Of a stretch of 50,619 bases of DNA, positions 9,086 through 17,581 are shown in pieces. Position 1 is the first letter of the stretch, and each line of letters begins with the position of its first letter. The DNA is from an uncultured Pseudomonadota bacterium (GTDB lineage: Bacteria > Pseudomonadota > Gammaproteobacteria > Methylococcales > Methylomonadaceae): assembly GCA_903847275.1 (NCBI GenBank), contig CAINDC010000100.1:1-50619 (forward strand), in the 5' to 3' direction. The notes below the pieces were generated by a model that saw nothing but the letters and a program-made list of their open reading frames with translations, was not told the DNA's origin and did not search any database. The translations under genes were made by a program, and so were the position numbers.

Positions 9086-10632
9086 AATTGGGAAAAATAA
9101 TTGGTTAAAAATTGTTCAAAAGGCACAGATGGCGCGGCTTCTAATTCACGTTGTTTTGCGTGCGATTCCGCCGCCAAATTCATGAATTTCTGCCGTGTGG
9201 ATTCGTCTAACGTTTGCGCGGCGAAAATTTTGGCTAATTCTGCCGATTGATTTACCGCAAAACACGCAAACGGTTTTTTAGTGTCGCGCATCGCCGCTAA
9301 CACTCGCGCAGATGGCGTTAAATCAGGATTTTCAACCAATTCACGCTGCAATTTCAACGCTTCAGAATACGGATTTTCGGTTTTACTCGAATCCAATGCT
9401 TCACAAATCGGTTGCATCGAAATCAAAATTTCACGCGCCCAGTTTTGCAACGTCATTGTTTCGCCATTTTTTACCAATTTCACATTCAGTTTGCGTCCGC
9501 TATTCGCCACGATTAACTGATTAGAATTATTCACGCGCAATTCATCGGCATTAATTTCGGGGCTGTCAGTTAATAAGCACGTTAGTAATAACGCTTCAAT
9601 AAAACGCGCCGTCGGTTCGTCAATGCCTAGCGGTTGAAATGGATTTAAATCTAACGCCCGCATTTCCACATATTCCACACCACCGCGCCGCAATGCCGAA
9701 GTCGGTTTCTCGCCCGATAACGCAATCTGTTTCGGGCGCATGATGCTGTAAAACTCGTTTTCGATTTGTAAAATGTTAGCGTTTAACTGTTTATATTCGC
9801 CATTTTCACATACACCAATCTTTTCATAATCCGCATAAGGCGTACTAATCGCTGCACTCAAGCTCTCAACATAACCGTCGAGCGAATTGTAATCAATGTG
9901 CAAATCCGCCTGATTTTTGCTTTTATAACCGATGTCGCTCATTCGCAAAGACGTAGCGTAAGGATGATAAAGCGTGCCGTTGTCGAATTCTTCAAATTGC
10001 GCCATCAACGCTGGTCGGCTCTTGAAAAAGTTTTTACAAATTGCTGGTGACGCGCCAAATAAATACAAAATTAACCAGCCAATTCGTTGAAAATTCCGAA
10101 TCAATCCGAAATAAGCGGCATTTTTAAAGTTGGCTAAAGATTGCGATTTATCACTTTTTTCATATAAAAATCCCCATAACGGTTCAGGCACTGAATAATT
10201 AAAATGAATCCCCGCAATTGCCTGCATCGTGCGCCCGTAGCGATGCCAAAGTCCATGACGATAAACGTGTTTCATTCGCCCGATATTTGAAGTGCCATAT
10301 TCGGCAATCCGAATGCTCTCATCACCATCAATTCCACACGGCATACTCGCGCATAACAACTGCTCATCACCCAAATTTTCATAAACGAATTGGTGAATTC
10401 TTTGTAGTTCTTTTAGCGTGTCTCGAATGTCGGCAAATGGCGACGTAATCAATTCAATTAAGGCTTCTGAATAATCCGTCGTGATTTGTGAATGCGTCAG
10501 CGTCGAACCCAACGCGTGTGGGTGAATACTTTGAGAAATAAAACCTTGAGCATTAATGCGAAGGCTTTCTTTTTCGATGCCTTTTAAACCGCAGCTTAAT
10601 AAATATGTGTAATCTGTGTGCCAATCAGTCAT
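9082..10632 (-). CDS. gshA: Glutamate--cysteine ligase
   Basis: First step of glutathione synthesis, joining glutamate and cysteine with ATP. The 516 residues match the length of the gammaproteobacterial GshA class. Family features seen are GIEKESLRI near the N-terminus, the [12 protein letters not shown] acidic segment, [34 protein letters not shown] and [11 protein letters not shown]. The gene is upstream of cysH with a four-base overlap. Both belong to thiol metabolism, and glutathione or thioredoxin supplies electrons to sulfate reduction. It is separated from the cheBR fusion gene upstream by a terminator. Confidence 0.95.
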   Translation of the reverse strand: MTDWHTDYTYLLSCGLKGIEKESLRINAQGFISQSIHPHALGSTLTHSQITTDYSEALIELITSPFADIRDTLKELQRIHQFVYENLGDEQLLCASMPCGIDGDESIRIAEYGTSNIGRMKHVYRHGLWHRYGRTMQAIAGIHFNYSVPEPLWGFLYEKSDKSQSLANFKNAAYFGLIRNFQRIGWLILYLFGASPAICKNFFKSRPALMAQFEEFDNGTLYHPYATSLRMSDIGYKSKNQADLHIDYNSLDGYVESLSAAISTPYADYEKIGVCENGEYKQLNANILQIENEFYSIMRPKQIALSGEKPTSALRRGGVEYVEMRALDLNPFQPLGIDEPTARFIEALLLTCLLTDSPEINADELRVNNSNQLIVANSGRKLNVKLVKNGETMTLQNWAREILISMQPICEALDSSKTENPYSEALKLQRELVENPDLTPSARVLAAMRDTKKPFACFAVNQSAELAKIFAAQTLDESTRQKFMNLAAESHAKQRELEAAPSVPFEQFLTNYFSQL

Positions 10633-10680
10633 GAAGAAATGTAAAAAATAAAGATGTTGAATCGGCGCATTATACGTTAG

Positions 10681-10717
10681 AAAAGGATGCGGGCGTTATT
10701 TCACCCGCATCCTTTTT
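10681..10717 (-). terminator. Rho-independent terminator of the CheB-CheR gene
   Basis: Stem GGATGCGGG/CCCGCATCC with flanking A4/T5. On the minus strand it follows the cheB-cheR fusion stop immediately and ends CCTTTTC. It separates that gene from gshA. Confidence 0.85.
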
Positions 10718-13661
10718 ACAATTCACTTGGATTTTCCCAGCGAATAAAAATGGACAATAAAATCATTTTTGGTACGCCGATTTTACCCGCAATACGTCGT
10801 GCGTTTAGCGTGAGTAATCGCTTTCCGATGACAGGGAAATCGTAATAAATTTCATAATTGTCCATCGGCTTATCTATTTCTAAAATGTTATCGAATAATT
10901 CATGCAACGTGGGCGTATCCCATTGTTTATCACCCATTGTATAAATTGAACGTTCAATCGCTTCTTCTTGGGTTGCTTTAAAAATGCGATAAAACGTGCG
11001 GCTTGCAAACACGATATTTAAATTACCATCGAGAACAACAAACGGTTCACGAATAGTATTCACGATACCTTCTGCCAAAATTAACGCATCTTCTGTTGCT
11101 ATCGCTTTGACGCGAGAAGTGATATTTGTAAATGTTAGCACTACGCCATCAATGACATTATCTAGCGTGCGATAAGGTTGAATGCGTGCCAATATCCATT
11201 CATTATTTCCAATGCTCATTTCGCGTTCATACGGAATCAATGAATCTAAAACTTGTTGTGCAGCAACCAGCAAATCATCGCCTTCCGCCATACATCGTAT
11301 GTCGTTTAACGACCGCCCTACATCAGATTCTGCTAAACGATAAATTTTTGTCGCTTCACGAGTAAAACGGCGAATCAATAAATTTCTATCCAGAAAAAGA
11401 ATGCCGACGTTAATCGTATCGAGCAAATTTTTCATATCGTTTTGAATGTCGGCCAGTTGTTCGATTTTGCCTTGCAACTCCGAATTTACCGTAATCATTT
11501 CTTCGTTAACAGATTGTAATTCTTCTTTTGAGGTTTCTAGTTCTTCGTTAGTCGATTGCAATTCTTCGTTGGTCGATTGCAATTCTTCGTTCGTTGATTT
11601 GAGTTCCTCATTCGAGGCTTGTTGTTCTTCATGATTGAACTGATGACTTTCTTTTACATACGCTAAATCACGTTCAAGTTCTTCGATGCGCGTTAATTCA
11701 GCTGGTTTAATAGCAACGTGGCGCTTGCGACGGGTTTTAGTAATTGGTGTGGGAACATCTTGAAAGCTGACGAGCAATTGTTTTTGACTACCACTTGAGT
11801 CTGGCAATGCTCGAATAGTTAAATTTACAGTACTAAAGCCGCCATTTGTTTTCACTTGTATTTCACGATTTAGGGTTGGCGCACCCTCGGAAGCGGCTAA
11901 ATAAAGCCCGCTGCGTAGCTCTAAATCTAATCCTTCTCGCGCCATTTCAACGATGTTTAATGTGGCGTGACCAGGAGGCGGGCGTAAATATTTTCCTGTA
12001 TCACCATGCACATAAAGAATATCGCCATTTAAATCTGTCACGACAGAAGCTGGAGCAAAAAATTGAATTAAGACACGTCGTGTTAATTCAGCAAAATTGG
12101 TTTCTTTCATCATGGGAGCTGTTCCAACTTCATTATTACCACTTTTTGCTGCAGCCCACGCCAATGGGCGTGTCATCATTGTTCGACTGGACGCGGTAGT
12201 ATTTATGGCGCGATAAAATTTCCATTTATGATTAATAGCAGAAAACAAATTGGTGTGATTGCCAACACTTTCGGAAGGAGATAAAAGCAAAACGCCTTCT
12301 GGCTTCAGTGCATAATGAAATGCCGTAATCAATCTATCTTGCAATTCTGGCGTTAAATAAATCATCAAATTGCGGCAACTGAGAAAATCTAATTTGGTAA
12401 AAGGCGGATCTTTAATGACGTTTTGAATAGCGAAAACTATCATTTCACGAATTTCTTTTTTGATGCGATAACTATTTTCTTCTTTTATGAAAAAACGATG
12501 TAACCGTTCTGGTGTGACATCTTGTGCGATATTGATTGGATAAATACCTGCTCGTGCCTTGTCAATCGCGTCATCGTCTAAATCTGTGCCATAAATCTGT
12601 ATTTTCAGTTCTTTGCGTGTTTCATCTAAAAGTTCGCGTAATAATATCGCGATGGAATAGGCTTCTTCACCTGTTGAGCAACCTGAAATCCAAACCCGAA
12701 ATACGTCACCGTTCGTTTTATTTTTAAATAATTCGGGCAAGATTTTCTTTTCTAACACTTCAAATGCAGCGGTATCGCGGAAAAAACAAGTGACGTTAAT
12801 CAGCAATTCTCTGAATAAAATATGCGCTTCGGCAGGGTGTTCTTTGATGTAATTGGCATAATGTTCGGTGTCATCAATGGAATGTTGCAACATTCGCCGT
12901 TCGATACGTCGCCCGATGGTGCTTTTTTTGTAAAGTGAAAAATCGTGACCTGTAATACTGCGAAGATGTAGCAATATGCTATCAATTTCTTTTGCTGGAG
13001 CGGATTTTGGACGTGTTAATGTTGTTTGAACTGCGAAATTTCGGGTGCTATTCATCAGAGCTTCTAGCATTTTCTCAACAGGCAAAACGTGTATTACATA
13101 ACCCGATTGAATCGCGCTCTGTGGCATACCATCGTATTTTGCGGTATTGGGTTCTTGCGCTAATGTTACGCCACCCACTCCTAAAATAGCGCGAAATCCA
13201 AGTGTTCCATCAGTTCCCGTCCCTGAAAGAATAATGCCGACCGCATTTTCAGCTTGATCTTCTGCCAACGAACGAAAAAACGCATCAATCGGCATACGTT
13301 GACCACGCGGAGCTTTCGGAACACTCAGTTGCAATTTACCATGAAGAATTTTCATGTCACGATTCGGTGGAATAACGTAAACGTGATTCGCTTTTACGAC
13401 CGCTTTGTTTAACGCTTCAACCACTGGCATTGCTGTGGCGCGTTGTAAAATCTCAGTTAATAAACTGGCATGACTTGGGTCGAGATGCGGCACAAGAACA
13501 AATGCCATGCCGCTATCAATTGGCGTATGGCGAAAAAATTGCTCAAATGCTTCTAAGCCACCCGCTGATGCACCGATACCCACGATAATTGGCAAAATGT
13601 TTTCATTTTTTATAATAGGCTCAACAAGCGACGGTATGATTTCATTGATATTATTTGGCAT
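10716..13661 (-). CDS. CheB-CheR-PAS fusion sensor without kinase domain
   Basis: 981 residues. The CheB methylesterase domain is about 20-205, with GASAGG (catalytic serine 32), the VPHLDPSH histidine and GTGTDGT. The CheR methyltransferase domain is about 225-490, with GRRIERRM, SGCSTGEEAYS and FLSCRNLMIYL. PAS-like sequence follows, then a heptad-repeat coiled coil around 665-720 (repeated STNEELQ) and two C-terminal PAS domains. No receiver precedes CheB. Related hybrids usually continue after the last PAS into a histidine kinase; this one stops after MILLS with the odd tail FIRWENPSEL, directly before a terminator. It may be a truncated hybrid kinase or a kinase-free member. It starts 35 bases after apaH. 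Its link to the chemoreceptor in this window is not shown. Confidence 0.9.
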   Translation of the reverse strand: MPNNINEIIPSLVEPIIKNENILPIIVGIGASAGGLEAFEQFFRHTPIDSGMAFVLVPHLDPSHASLLTEILQRATAMPVVEALNKAVVKANHVYVIPPNRDMKILHGKLQLSVPKAPRGQRMPIDAFFRSLAEDQAENAVGIILSGTGTDGTLGFRAILGVGGVTLAQEPNTAKYDGMPQSAIQSGYVIHVLPVEKMLEALMNSTRNFAVQTTLTRPKSAPAKEIDSILLHLRSITGHDFSLYKKSTIGRRIERRMLQHSIDDTEHYANYIKEHPAEAHILFRELLINVTCFFRDTAAFEVLEKKILPELFKNKTNGDVFRVWISGCSTGEEAYSIAILLRELLDETRKELKIQIYGTDLDDDAIDKARAGIYPINIAQDVTPERLHRFFIKEENSYRIKKEIREMIVFAIQNVIKDPPFTKLDFLSCRNLMIYLTPELQDRLITAFHYALKPEGVLLLSPSESVGNHTNLFSAINHKWKFYRAINTTASSRTMMTRPLAWAAAKSGNNEVGTAPMMKETNFAELTRRVLIQFFAPASVVTDLNGDILYVHGDTGKYLRPPPGHATLNIVEMAREGLDLELRSGLYLAASEGAPTLNREIQVKTNGGFSTVNLTIRALPDSSGSQKQLLVSFQDVPTPITKTRRKRHVAIKPAELTRIEELERDLAYVKESHQFNHEEQQASNEELKSTNEELQSTNEELQSTNEELETSKEELQSVNEEMITVNSELQGKIEQLADIQNDMKNLLDTINVGILFLDRNLLIRRFTREATKIYRLAESDVGRSLNDIRCMAEGDDLLVAAQQVLDSLIPYEREMSIGNNEWILARIQPYRTLDNVIDGVVLTFTNITSRVKAIATEDALILAEGIVNTIREPFVVLDGNLNIVFASRTFYRIFKATQEEAIERSIYTMGDKQWDTPTLHELFDNILEIDKPMDNYEIYYDFPVIGKRLLTLNARRIAGKIGVPKMILLSIFIRWENPSEL
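11499..11624. repeat. 21-bp tandem repeat encoding a coiled-coil heptad
   Basis: Six tandem 21-bp units of the type TTCTTCGTTGGTCGATTGCAA. Two neighbouring units differ at only one base; the outer units are more diverged. On the minus strand each unit encodes seven residues of the STNEELQ heptad in the CheB-CheR-PAS protein, so copy-number change would keep the frame and alter coiled-coil length. Confidence 0.85.
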
Positions 13662-13696
13662 TTGAAGTAATTTTCCTAAAATGAAGCGAGAGATTA

Positions 13697-14521
13697 TTAT
13701 TTTTGTAATTTTTGTGATTTCGCAGCCACACTAAATCGTTGTGTGTTGTCGCCATCTAAACGTAACGCGGTTAATTCACGTCCCCAAATACACCCCGTAT
13801 CAATCGCAACACAATTATATCCTTCGTAATATCCTAACGCCGCCCAATGCCCAAAAATGAATTTTGTATTTGCAGACTTTCGATTTTTAACAGCAAACCA
13901 CGGCAATAAATTTGCAGGTTGTGAGCCAATTTCACCGCTATTTTTAAAATCTAAACGTCCTTTTTCATCACAAAAACGTATGCGTGTAAAACAATTTAAA
14001 ATAAAACGTAGTTGCTCAATGCCTTCTAATTTTTTCGACCAGATATTGGGTTGATTGTCATAAAGTTGTGCTAATAAATCTTTATAATCTGCACATCGCA
14101 ACGCAGTTTCAGCCAATGTCGCCATTGCTCGTGTTTGCTCCAAATCCCATTGTGGTGGCAAACCTGCGTGCAATAAGCCTATGTCATTTTCATAATGAAA
14201 TAACGGTTGTTGTCGTAACCAATCGAGTAATTCGTCTCTATCTGGCGCGTTGAAAATGGCTTGTAACGTGTCTTTTTTCTTGATACGTTCGGGAAAATTT
14301 GCAGTAACTAATAAATGAAGATCGTGATTGCCTAAAACTGTCGTTGAAGCTGAACCAAGATTTTTAATAAAACGCAGTGTTTCTAAAGATTTTTCGCCAC
14401 GATTCACTAAATCACCTGTAAACCACAGGCGGTCTGAATGTTCATTGAATGAAATTTTATCGAGTAAATTTAACAGTTCGTCAAAACAGCCTTGAATGTC
14501 ACCAATTGCGTAAATAGCCAT
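13697..14521 (-). CDS. apaH: Bis(5'-nucleosyl)-tetraphosphatase, symmetrical
   Basis: Cleaves diadenosine tetraphosphate to two ADP, controlling alarmone-like Ap4A levels and removing Np4 RNA caps. The calcineurin-type phosphoesterase motifs are clear: GDIQGCFDEL near residue 7, GDLVNRG near 36 and GNHDLHLL near 63, then the later histidine motifs LLHAGLPP and FGHWA. At 274 residues it is of normal length. It lies 6 bases downstream of apaG, the standard apaG-apaH order. The cheB-cheR fusion follows at 35 bases. Confidence 0.95.
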   Translation of the reverse strand: MAIYAIGDIQGCFDELLNLLDKISFNEHSDRLWFTGDLVNRGEKSLETLRFIKNLGSASTTVLGNHDLHLLVTANFPERIKKKDTLQAIFNAPDRDELLDWLRQQPLFHYENDIGLLHAGLPPQWDLEQTRAMATLAETALRCADYKDLLAQLYDNQPNIWSKKLEGIEQLRFILNCFTRIRFCDEKGRLDFKNSGEIGSQPANLLPWFAVKNRKSANTKFIFGHWAALGYYEGYNCVAIDTGCIWGRELTALRLDGDNTQRFSVAAKSQKLQK

Positions 14522-14527
14522 AACGAT

Positions 14528-14905
14528 TTAGTGCAGAGTACGTGGAATAGCAAGTGTGAAACAAGGAATTGGCGCGTTAAAGGTTTCCCCGTTTTCGTCA
14601 CGAAATGTGTAATAACCTTGCATAATACCGACATCTGTTTCAAGTAATGCGCTACTAGTGTATTGAAATTTTTCACTGGAATTAATTTGTGGCTGCATTC
14701 CGATGACACCATCGCCGTGAACTTCTTGTGTCTTACCATTGGCATCAGTTAAAACCCAATGGCGTTGTAATAGTTGCGCCGTACTTTTACCCGTGTTGGC
14801 GATAGTGATAGTATAGGCAAAAATGTAGCGGTTCTGATTTGCGTCTGATTCCGTTTCGATGAATGACGCAGTAGCGGTGACGCTGATATTATGATTTTCG
14901 TTCAT
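14528..14905 (-). CDS. apaG: ApaG protein
   Basis: 125-residue ApaG-family beta-sandwich protein of the Fn3-like fold. Typical features are YIFAYTITIANTG near the N-terminus, LLQRHWVLTDANG, VHGDGVIGMQP and GYYTFRDENGE. The biochemical role is not settled; it has been linked to Co2+/Mg2+ resistance phenotypes and is nearly always beside apaH, as here. It is divergently oriented from the ankyrin gene with 80 bases between them, so that gap must carry promoters in both directions; I could not pick a convincing one. Confidence 0.93.
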   Translation of the reverse strand: MNENHNISVTATASFIETESDANQNRYIFAYTITIANTGKSTAQLLQRHWVLTDANGKTQEVHGDGVIGMQPQINSSEKFQYTSSALLETDVGIMQGYYTFRDENGETFNAPIPCFTLAIPRTLH

Positions 14906-14985
14906 GAAGGTAAAATTCCATTAGTTCATTGGTTTTTTGCATTCATTCTATCCCAATTTTCTCTAAACGCAGGTAGCGATTCCGT

Positions 14986-15537
14986 ATGAAGTATAGAAAT
15001 TATTTGATTATGTTATTACTCGCATCTTCGCCACAACTACACGCCGAAGATGGCAAAGATTTATTTCTCGCCGCAATGAATGGTAATGAAGGACGTGTGA
15101 TTACTTTATTGAATCAAGGCATAGACGTAAATAGTAAAAATGCAGGTGGACGAACGGCGTTAATGGCTGCGTGTTTTAGTGGTAATTTGCATAGCATAAA
15201 AACGTTGTTAGCTTATGGTGCAGATGTAAATACCACTGACAACGTTGGTACGACAGCGTTAATGGACGCATTGATTTTTGGTGATGAAGATATTATTAAT
15301 TTGCTGATTAAAGCTGGCTCAAATGTAAATGCTCAAGATGCACAACAAGTACCTCTGTTAGAGCGTGCGAAAAAAATCAGCACTGAAAGTATTGTGAAAC
15401 TTTTAGAAGCTAATGGCGCGAAAGGTGCCGAACCACCAAAACCCCCTGAACCCACAGCTGAAGAAATTGCAGCTAAAAAAGCGGCTGAAGAAGCGGCTGC
15501 CGCTGCCGAATCTGAAAAGCCGAAGAAAAAACGTTAA
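14986..15537 (+). CDS. Exported ankyrin-repeat protein
   Basis: 183 residues. A signal peptide (MKYRNYLIMLLLASS) with a likely cleavage after LHA near residue 20 predicts a periplasmic protein. About four ankyrin repeats follow at roughly 23-55, 56-88, 89-121 and 122-146, with typical motifs such as GRTALMAAC and YGADVN. The C-terminal 35 residues are a low-complexity tail rich in Pro, Ala, Glu and Lys, ending PKKKR. Ankyrin repeats bind proteins; the partner is unknown. The gene is the first of a tight run with a lone Mur-ligase N-domain gene (15 bases downstream) and mpl, so a role in cell-wall recycling is possible but only inferred from position. Confidence 0.8.
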   Translation: MKYRNYLIMLLLASSPQLHAEDGKDLFLAAMNGNEGRVITLLNQGIDVNSKNAGGRTALMAACFSGNLHSIKTLLAYGADVNTTDNVGTTALMDALIFGDEDIINLLIKAGSNVNAQDAQQVPLLERAKKISTESIVKLLEANGAKGAEPPKPPEPTAEEIAAKKAAEEAAAAAESEKPKKKR

Positions 15538-15552
15538 GCGGAGATAAGACAA

Positions 15553-15999
15553 ATGCGGATACACATTATTGGCGTGGGGACGACATTTATGAGTGGATTA
15601 GCTTTGTTGGCACGACAAGCAGGTCATGACGTAACAGGTTCAGATAGTTGTATTACTCCTGATATTCGCCGTAAATTAGAGGCAGCGGGGATTCAATTAA
15701 AAGAACCTTTTAGCATTAAAAATTTAGAAAGTAATCCAGACTTAATCGTTATTGGAAATGAATTATACCCAGGTAATATTGAATTACTTGAAGCGCGTCA
15801 TCGTGCGTTACCTTATGTTTCAGGTGCGTTGTGGTTAGAAGAGTATGTATTGCATGATAAATGGTCAGAAACAGGAACAGATATTATGAAAGATGTTCAA
15901 AAATCCGCTGCGAAAAAAGACCTTTCACCAAAACCAGCCAAGCGCGCACCTAAATTGCATGAGCTTGATGCCAAATCAAAACAACGGATTTTGCGATAA
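15553..15999 (+). CDS. Stand-alone Mur-ligase N-terminal domain protein, paralogue of Mpl N-domain
   Basis: 148 residues. Residues 1-107 align closely with the first domain of the adjacent Mpl: MRIHIIGVGTTFMSGLALLA versus MRIHILGICGTFMAGLAVLA, GSD, and the shared DLIVIGN and YVSGALWLEE segments. Similarity stops exactly where Mpl goes on to its ATP loop (GTHGKTTTS). In place of the catalytic and C-terminal domains is a basic, low-complexity tail of about 40 residues (KPAKRAPKLHELD). It can therefore bind neither ATP nor an amino-acid/peptide substrate by the Mur mechanism, but could keep the UDP-sugar-binding Rossmann fold. It has its own ribosome-binding region (GCGGAGATAAG) and ends 3 bases before mpl. 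A partial duplication that stayed open is the simplest origin; whether it is expressed and useful is unknown. Confidence 0.75.
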   Translation: MRIHIIGVGTTFMSGLALLARQAGHDVTGSDSCITPDIRRKLEAAGIQLKEPFSIKNLESNPDLIVIGNELYPGNIELLEARHRALPYVSGALWLEEYVLHDKWSETGTDIMKDVQKSAAKKDLSPKPAKRAPKLHELDAKSKQRILR

Positions 16000-16002
16000 T
16001 TT

Positions 16003-17334
16003 ATGCGTATTCATATTCTAGGTATTTGCGGCACATTTATGGCGGGTTTAGCGGTGCTTGCTAAACAGTTGGGACATGAAGTTAGCGGTTCTGATCAAAA
16101 TGTCTATCCTCCAATGAGTGATCAACTTATTACCCAAGGTATTACGCTTAAAGAAGGATATTGTGCTGAAAATTTAGATGTTCCCGATTTAGTCATTATT
16201 GGCAATGCGTTATCGCGCGGAAATGCAGAAGTCGAAGCGGTATTAAATCGTGGGCTACGTTACACCAGTGGCGCACAATGGTTAGCTGAAAATGTGTTGC
16301 AAGATAAGTGGGTTTTAGCGGTTGCAGGGACGCATGGTAAAACGACGACGAGTAGTATGGTTGCGTGGATTTTAGAAGCAAATGGATTTAATCCGAGCTT
16401 TTTAATTGGCGGTATTCCGTTGAATTTTGGTGTGTCAGCACGGCTAACAGATTCTAATTTTTTTGTGATTGAAGCTGATGAATATGACGCAGCATTTTTT
16501 GATAAGCGATCAAAGTTTGTCCATTACCACCCACGCACCGCTATTTTGAATAATTTAGAATATGACCACGCAGATATTTTTCCTGATTTAGCCGCTATTC
16601 AAAAACAGTTTCATTATTTTGTCCGCACTGTACCAAGTGAAGGTTTATTGATTGCGCCAGAAGGTGATTTAGCGTTAGAAGAAACGTTGGCATTGGGGTG
16701 CTGGACACCTGTTTCTTATACCAGCATTTTAGGTGAAGGCAGTTGGAATGCGGATTTATTAACCTCAGATGGCAGCCATTTCGGTGTATATTTTGGCGTT
16801 CATCATCAAGGCGAAGTACATTGGCATTTGACGGGCGAACACAATGTACGAAATGCTTTAGCGGCAATGGCGGCAGCGCATCATGTTGGAATTTTGCCGC
16901 ATAATGCGATTAGCGTGTTATCAAATTTCCAAAATGTGAAACGTAGAATGGAAGTCTTAGCATCGAAAAATGGGGTGACAATTTACGACGATTTCGCGCA
17001 TCATCCAACGGCAATAGCAACTACGTTAGATGGTTTGCGACAACGAGTAGGTGGTGAAAAAATTATTGCAATTGTTGAACCGCGTTCCAATACTATGCGC
17101 TTGGGAATACATCAGCATACGTTAGCGGCTTCATTACGCGCTGCTGACATAGCAATTATCTATCAGCCTGAATCGCACAGCACAATGACATTGGCGAGTA
17201 ATACCGTAGTTTGTCAAACGTTGACAGATATTGTGACGAGGGTTCGCAATGAAATTCAACACGGATGTCATATTGTTTTGATGAGTAATGGTAGCTTTGG
17301 TGGACTGTCTTCGCTTTTGATAACAACGCTTTAA
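16003..17334 (+). CDS. mpl: UDP-N-acetylmuramate:L-alanyl-gamma-D-glutamyl-meso-diaminopimelate ligase
   Basis: Cytoplasmic peptidoglycan-recycling enzyme that joins the recovered tripeptide to UDP-MurNAc with ATP. The 443 residues show the three Mur domains: the N-domain (GICGTFMAGLAVLA), the ATP-binding central domain with AGTHGKTTTSSM, the EADEYD motif and YHPRTAILNNLEYDHADIF, which is typical of Mpl, and a C-domain with FAHHPTAI and VEPRSNTMR. There is no clear Shine-Dalgarno, and the start lies 3 bases after the paralogous N-domain gene, so re-initiation is likely. It is the last gene of the ankyrin/N-domain/mpl run. Confidence 0.93.
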   Translation: MRIHILGICGTFMAGLAVLAKQLGHEVSGSDQNVYPPMSDQLITQGITLKEGYCAENLDVPDLVIIGNALSRGNAEVEAVLNRGLRYTSGAQWLAENVLQDKWVLAVAGTHGKTTTSSMVAWILEANGFNPSFLIGGIPLNFGVSARLTDSNFFVIEADEYDAAFFDKRSKFVHYHPRTAILNNLEYDHADIFPDLAAIQKQFHYFVRTVPSEGLLIAPEGDLALEETLALGCWTPVSYTSILGEGSWNADLLTSDGSHFGVYFGVHHQGEVHWHLTGEHNVRNALAAMAAAHHVGILPHNAISVLSNFQNVKRRMEVLASKNGVTIYDDFAHHPTAIATTLDGLRQRVGGEKIIAIVEPRSNTMRLGIHQHTLAASLRAADIAIIYQPESHSTMTLASNTVVCQTLTDIVTRVRNEIQHGCHIVLMSNGSFGGLSSLLITTL

Positions 17335-17422
17335 ATTTGTATTTATTTTGCAATCTCATTTTTCGATAAGGCTTACTTTTATAGCACGAGCCATCTTCCA
17401 TAACGAGAATTGCTGCATTAGG

Positions 17423-17452
17423 TTGGACGGTATGGCACGTTTCGGCTATACT
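17423..17452 (+). promoter_or_regulatory. Candidate sigma-70 promoter of rho
   Basis: TATACT fits the -10 consensus at five of six positions, with TTGGAC 18 bases upstream as a weak -35. It would give an untranslated leader of about 120 bases before rho. Only the -10 is convincing. Confidence 0.3.
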
Positions 17453-17581
17453 TAGCAGACGTTGCAGTCGTGACGTACTTCAAACACATCATTCCAAAAT
17501 AAAAATCCCTTAATTTTTTACTCCAATAATCGTTTTGAACATTAGTTCTTAACGCTATTCCTTTCTTTTGAGCTGTCTTTT

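Noticed and set aside
14470-14745. 91-codon minus-strand ORF across the apaG/apaH junction
   Set aside because: Out-of-frame overlap with two conserved genes; no start signal.
17433-17448. Sigma-54-like TGGCACG upstream of rho
   Set aside because: The -24 half fits, but at the -12 position the sequence is GGCTA instead of TTGCA, so the pair does not hold.
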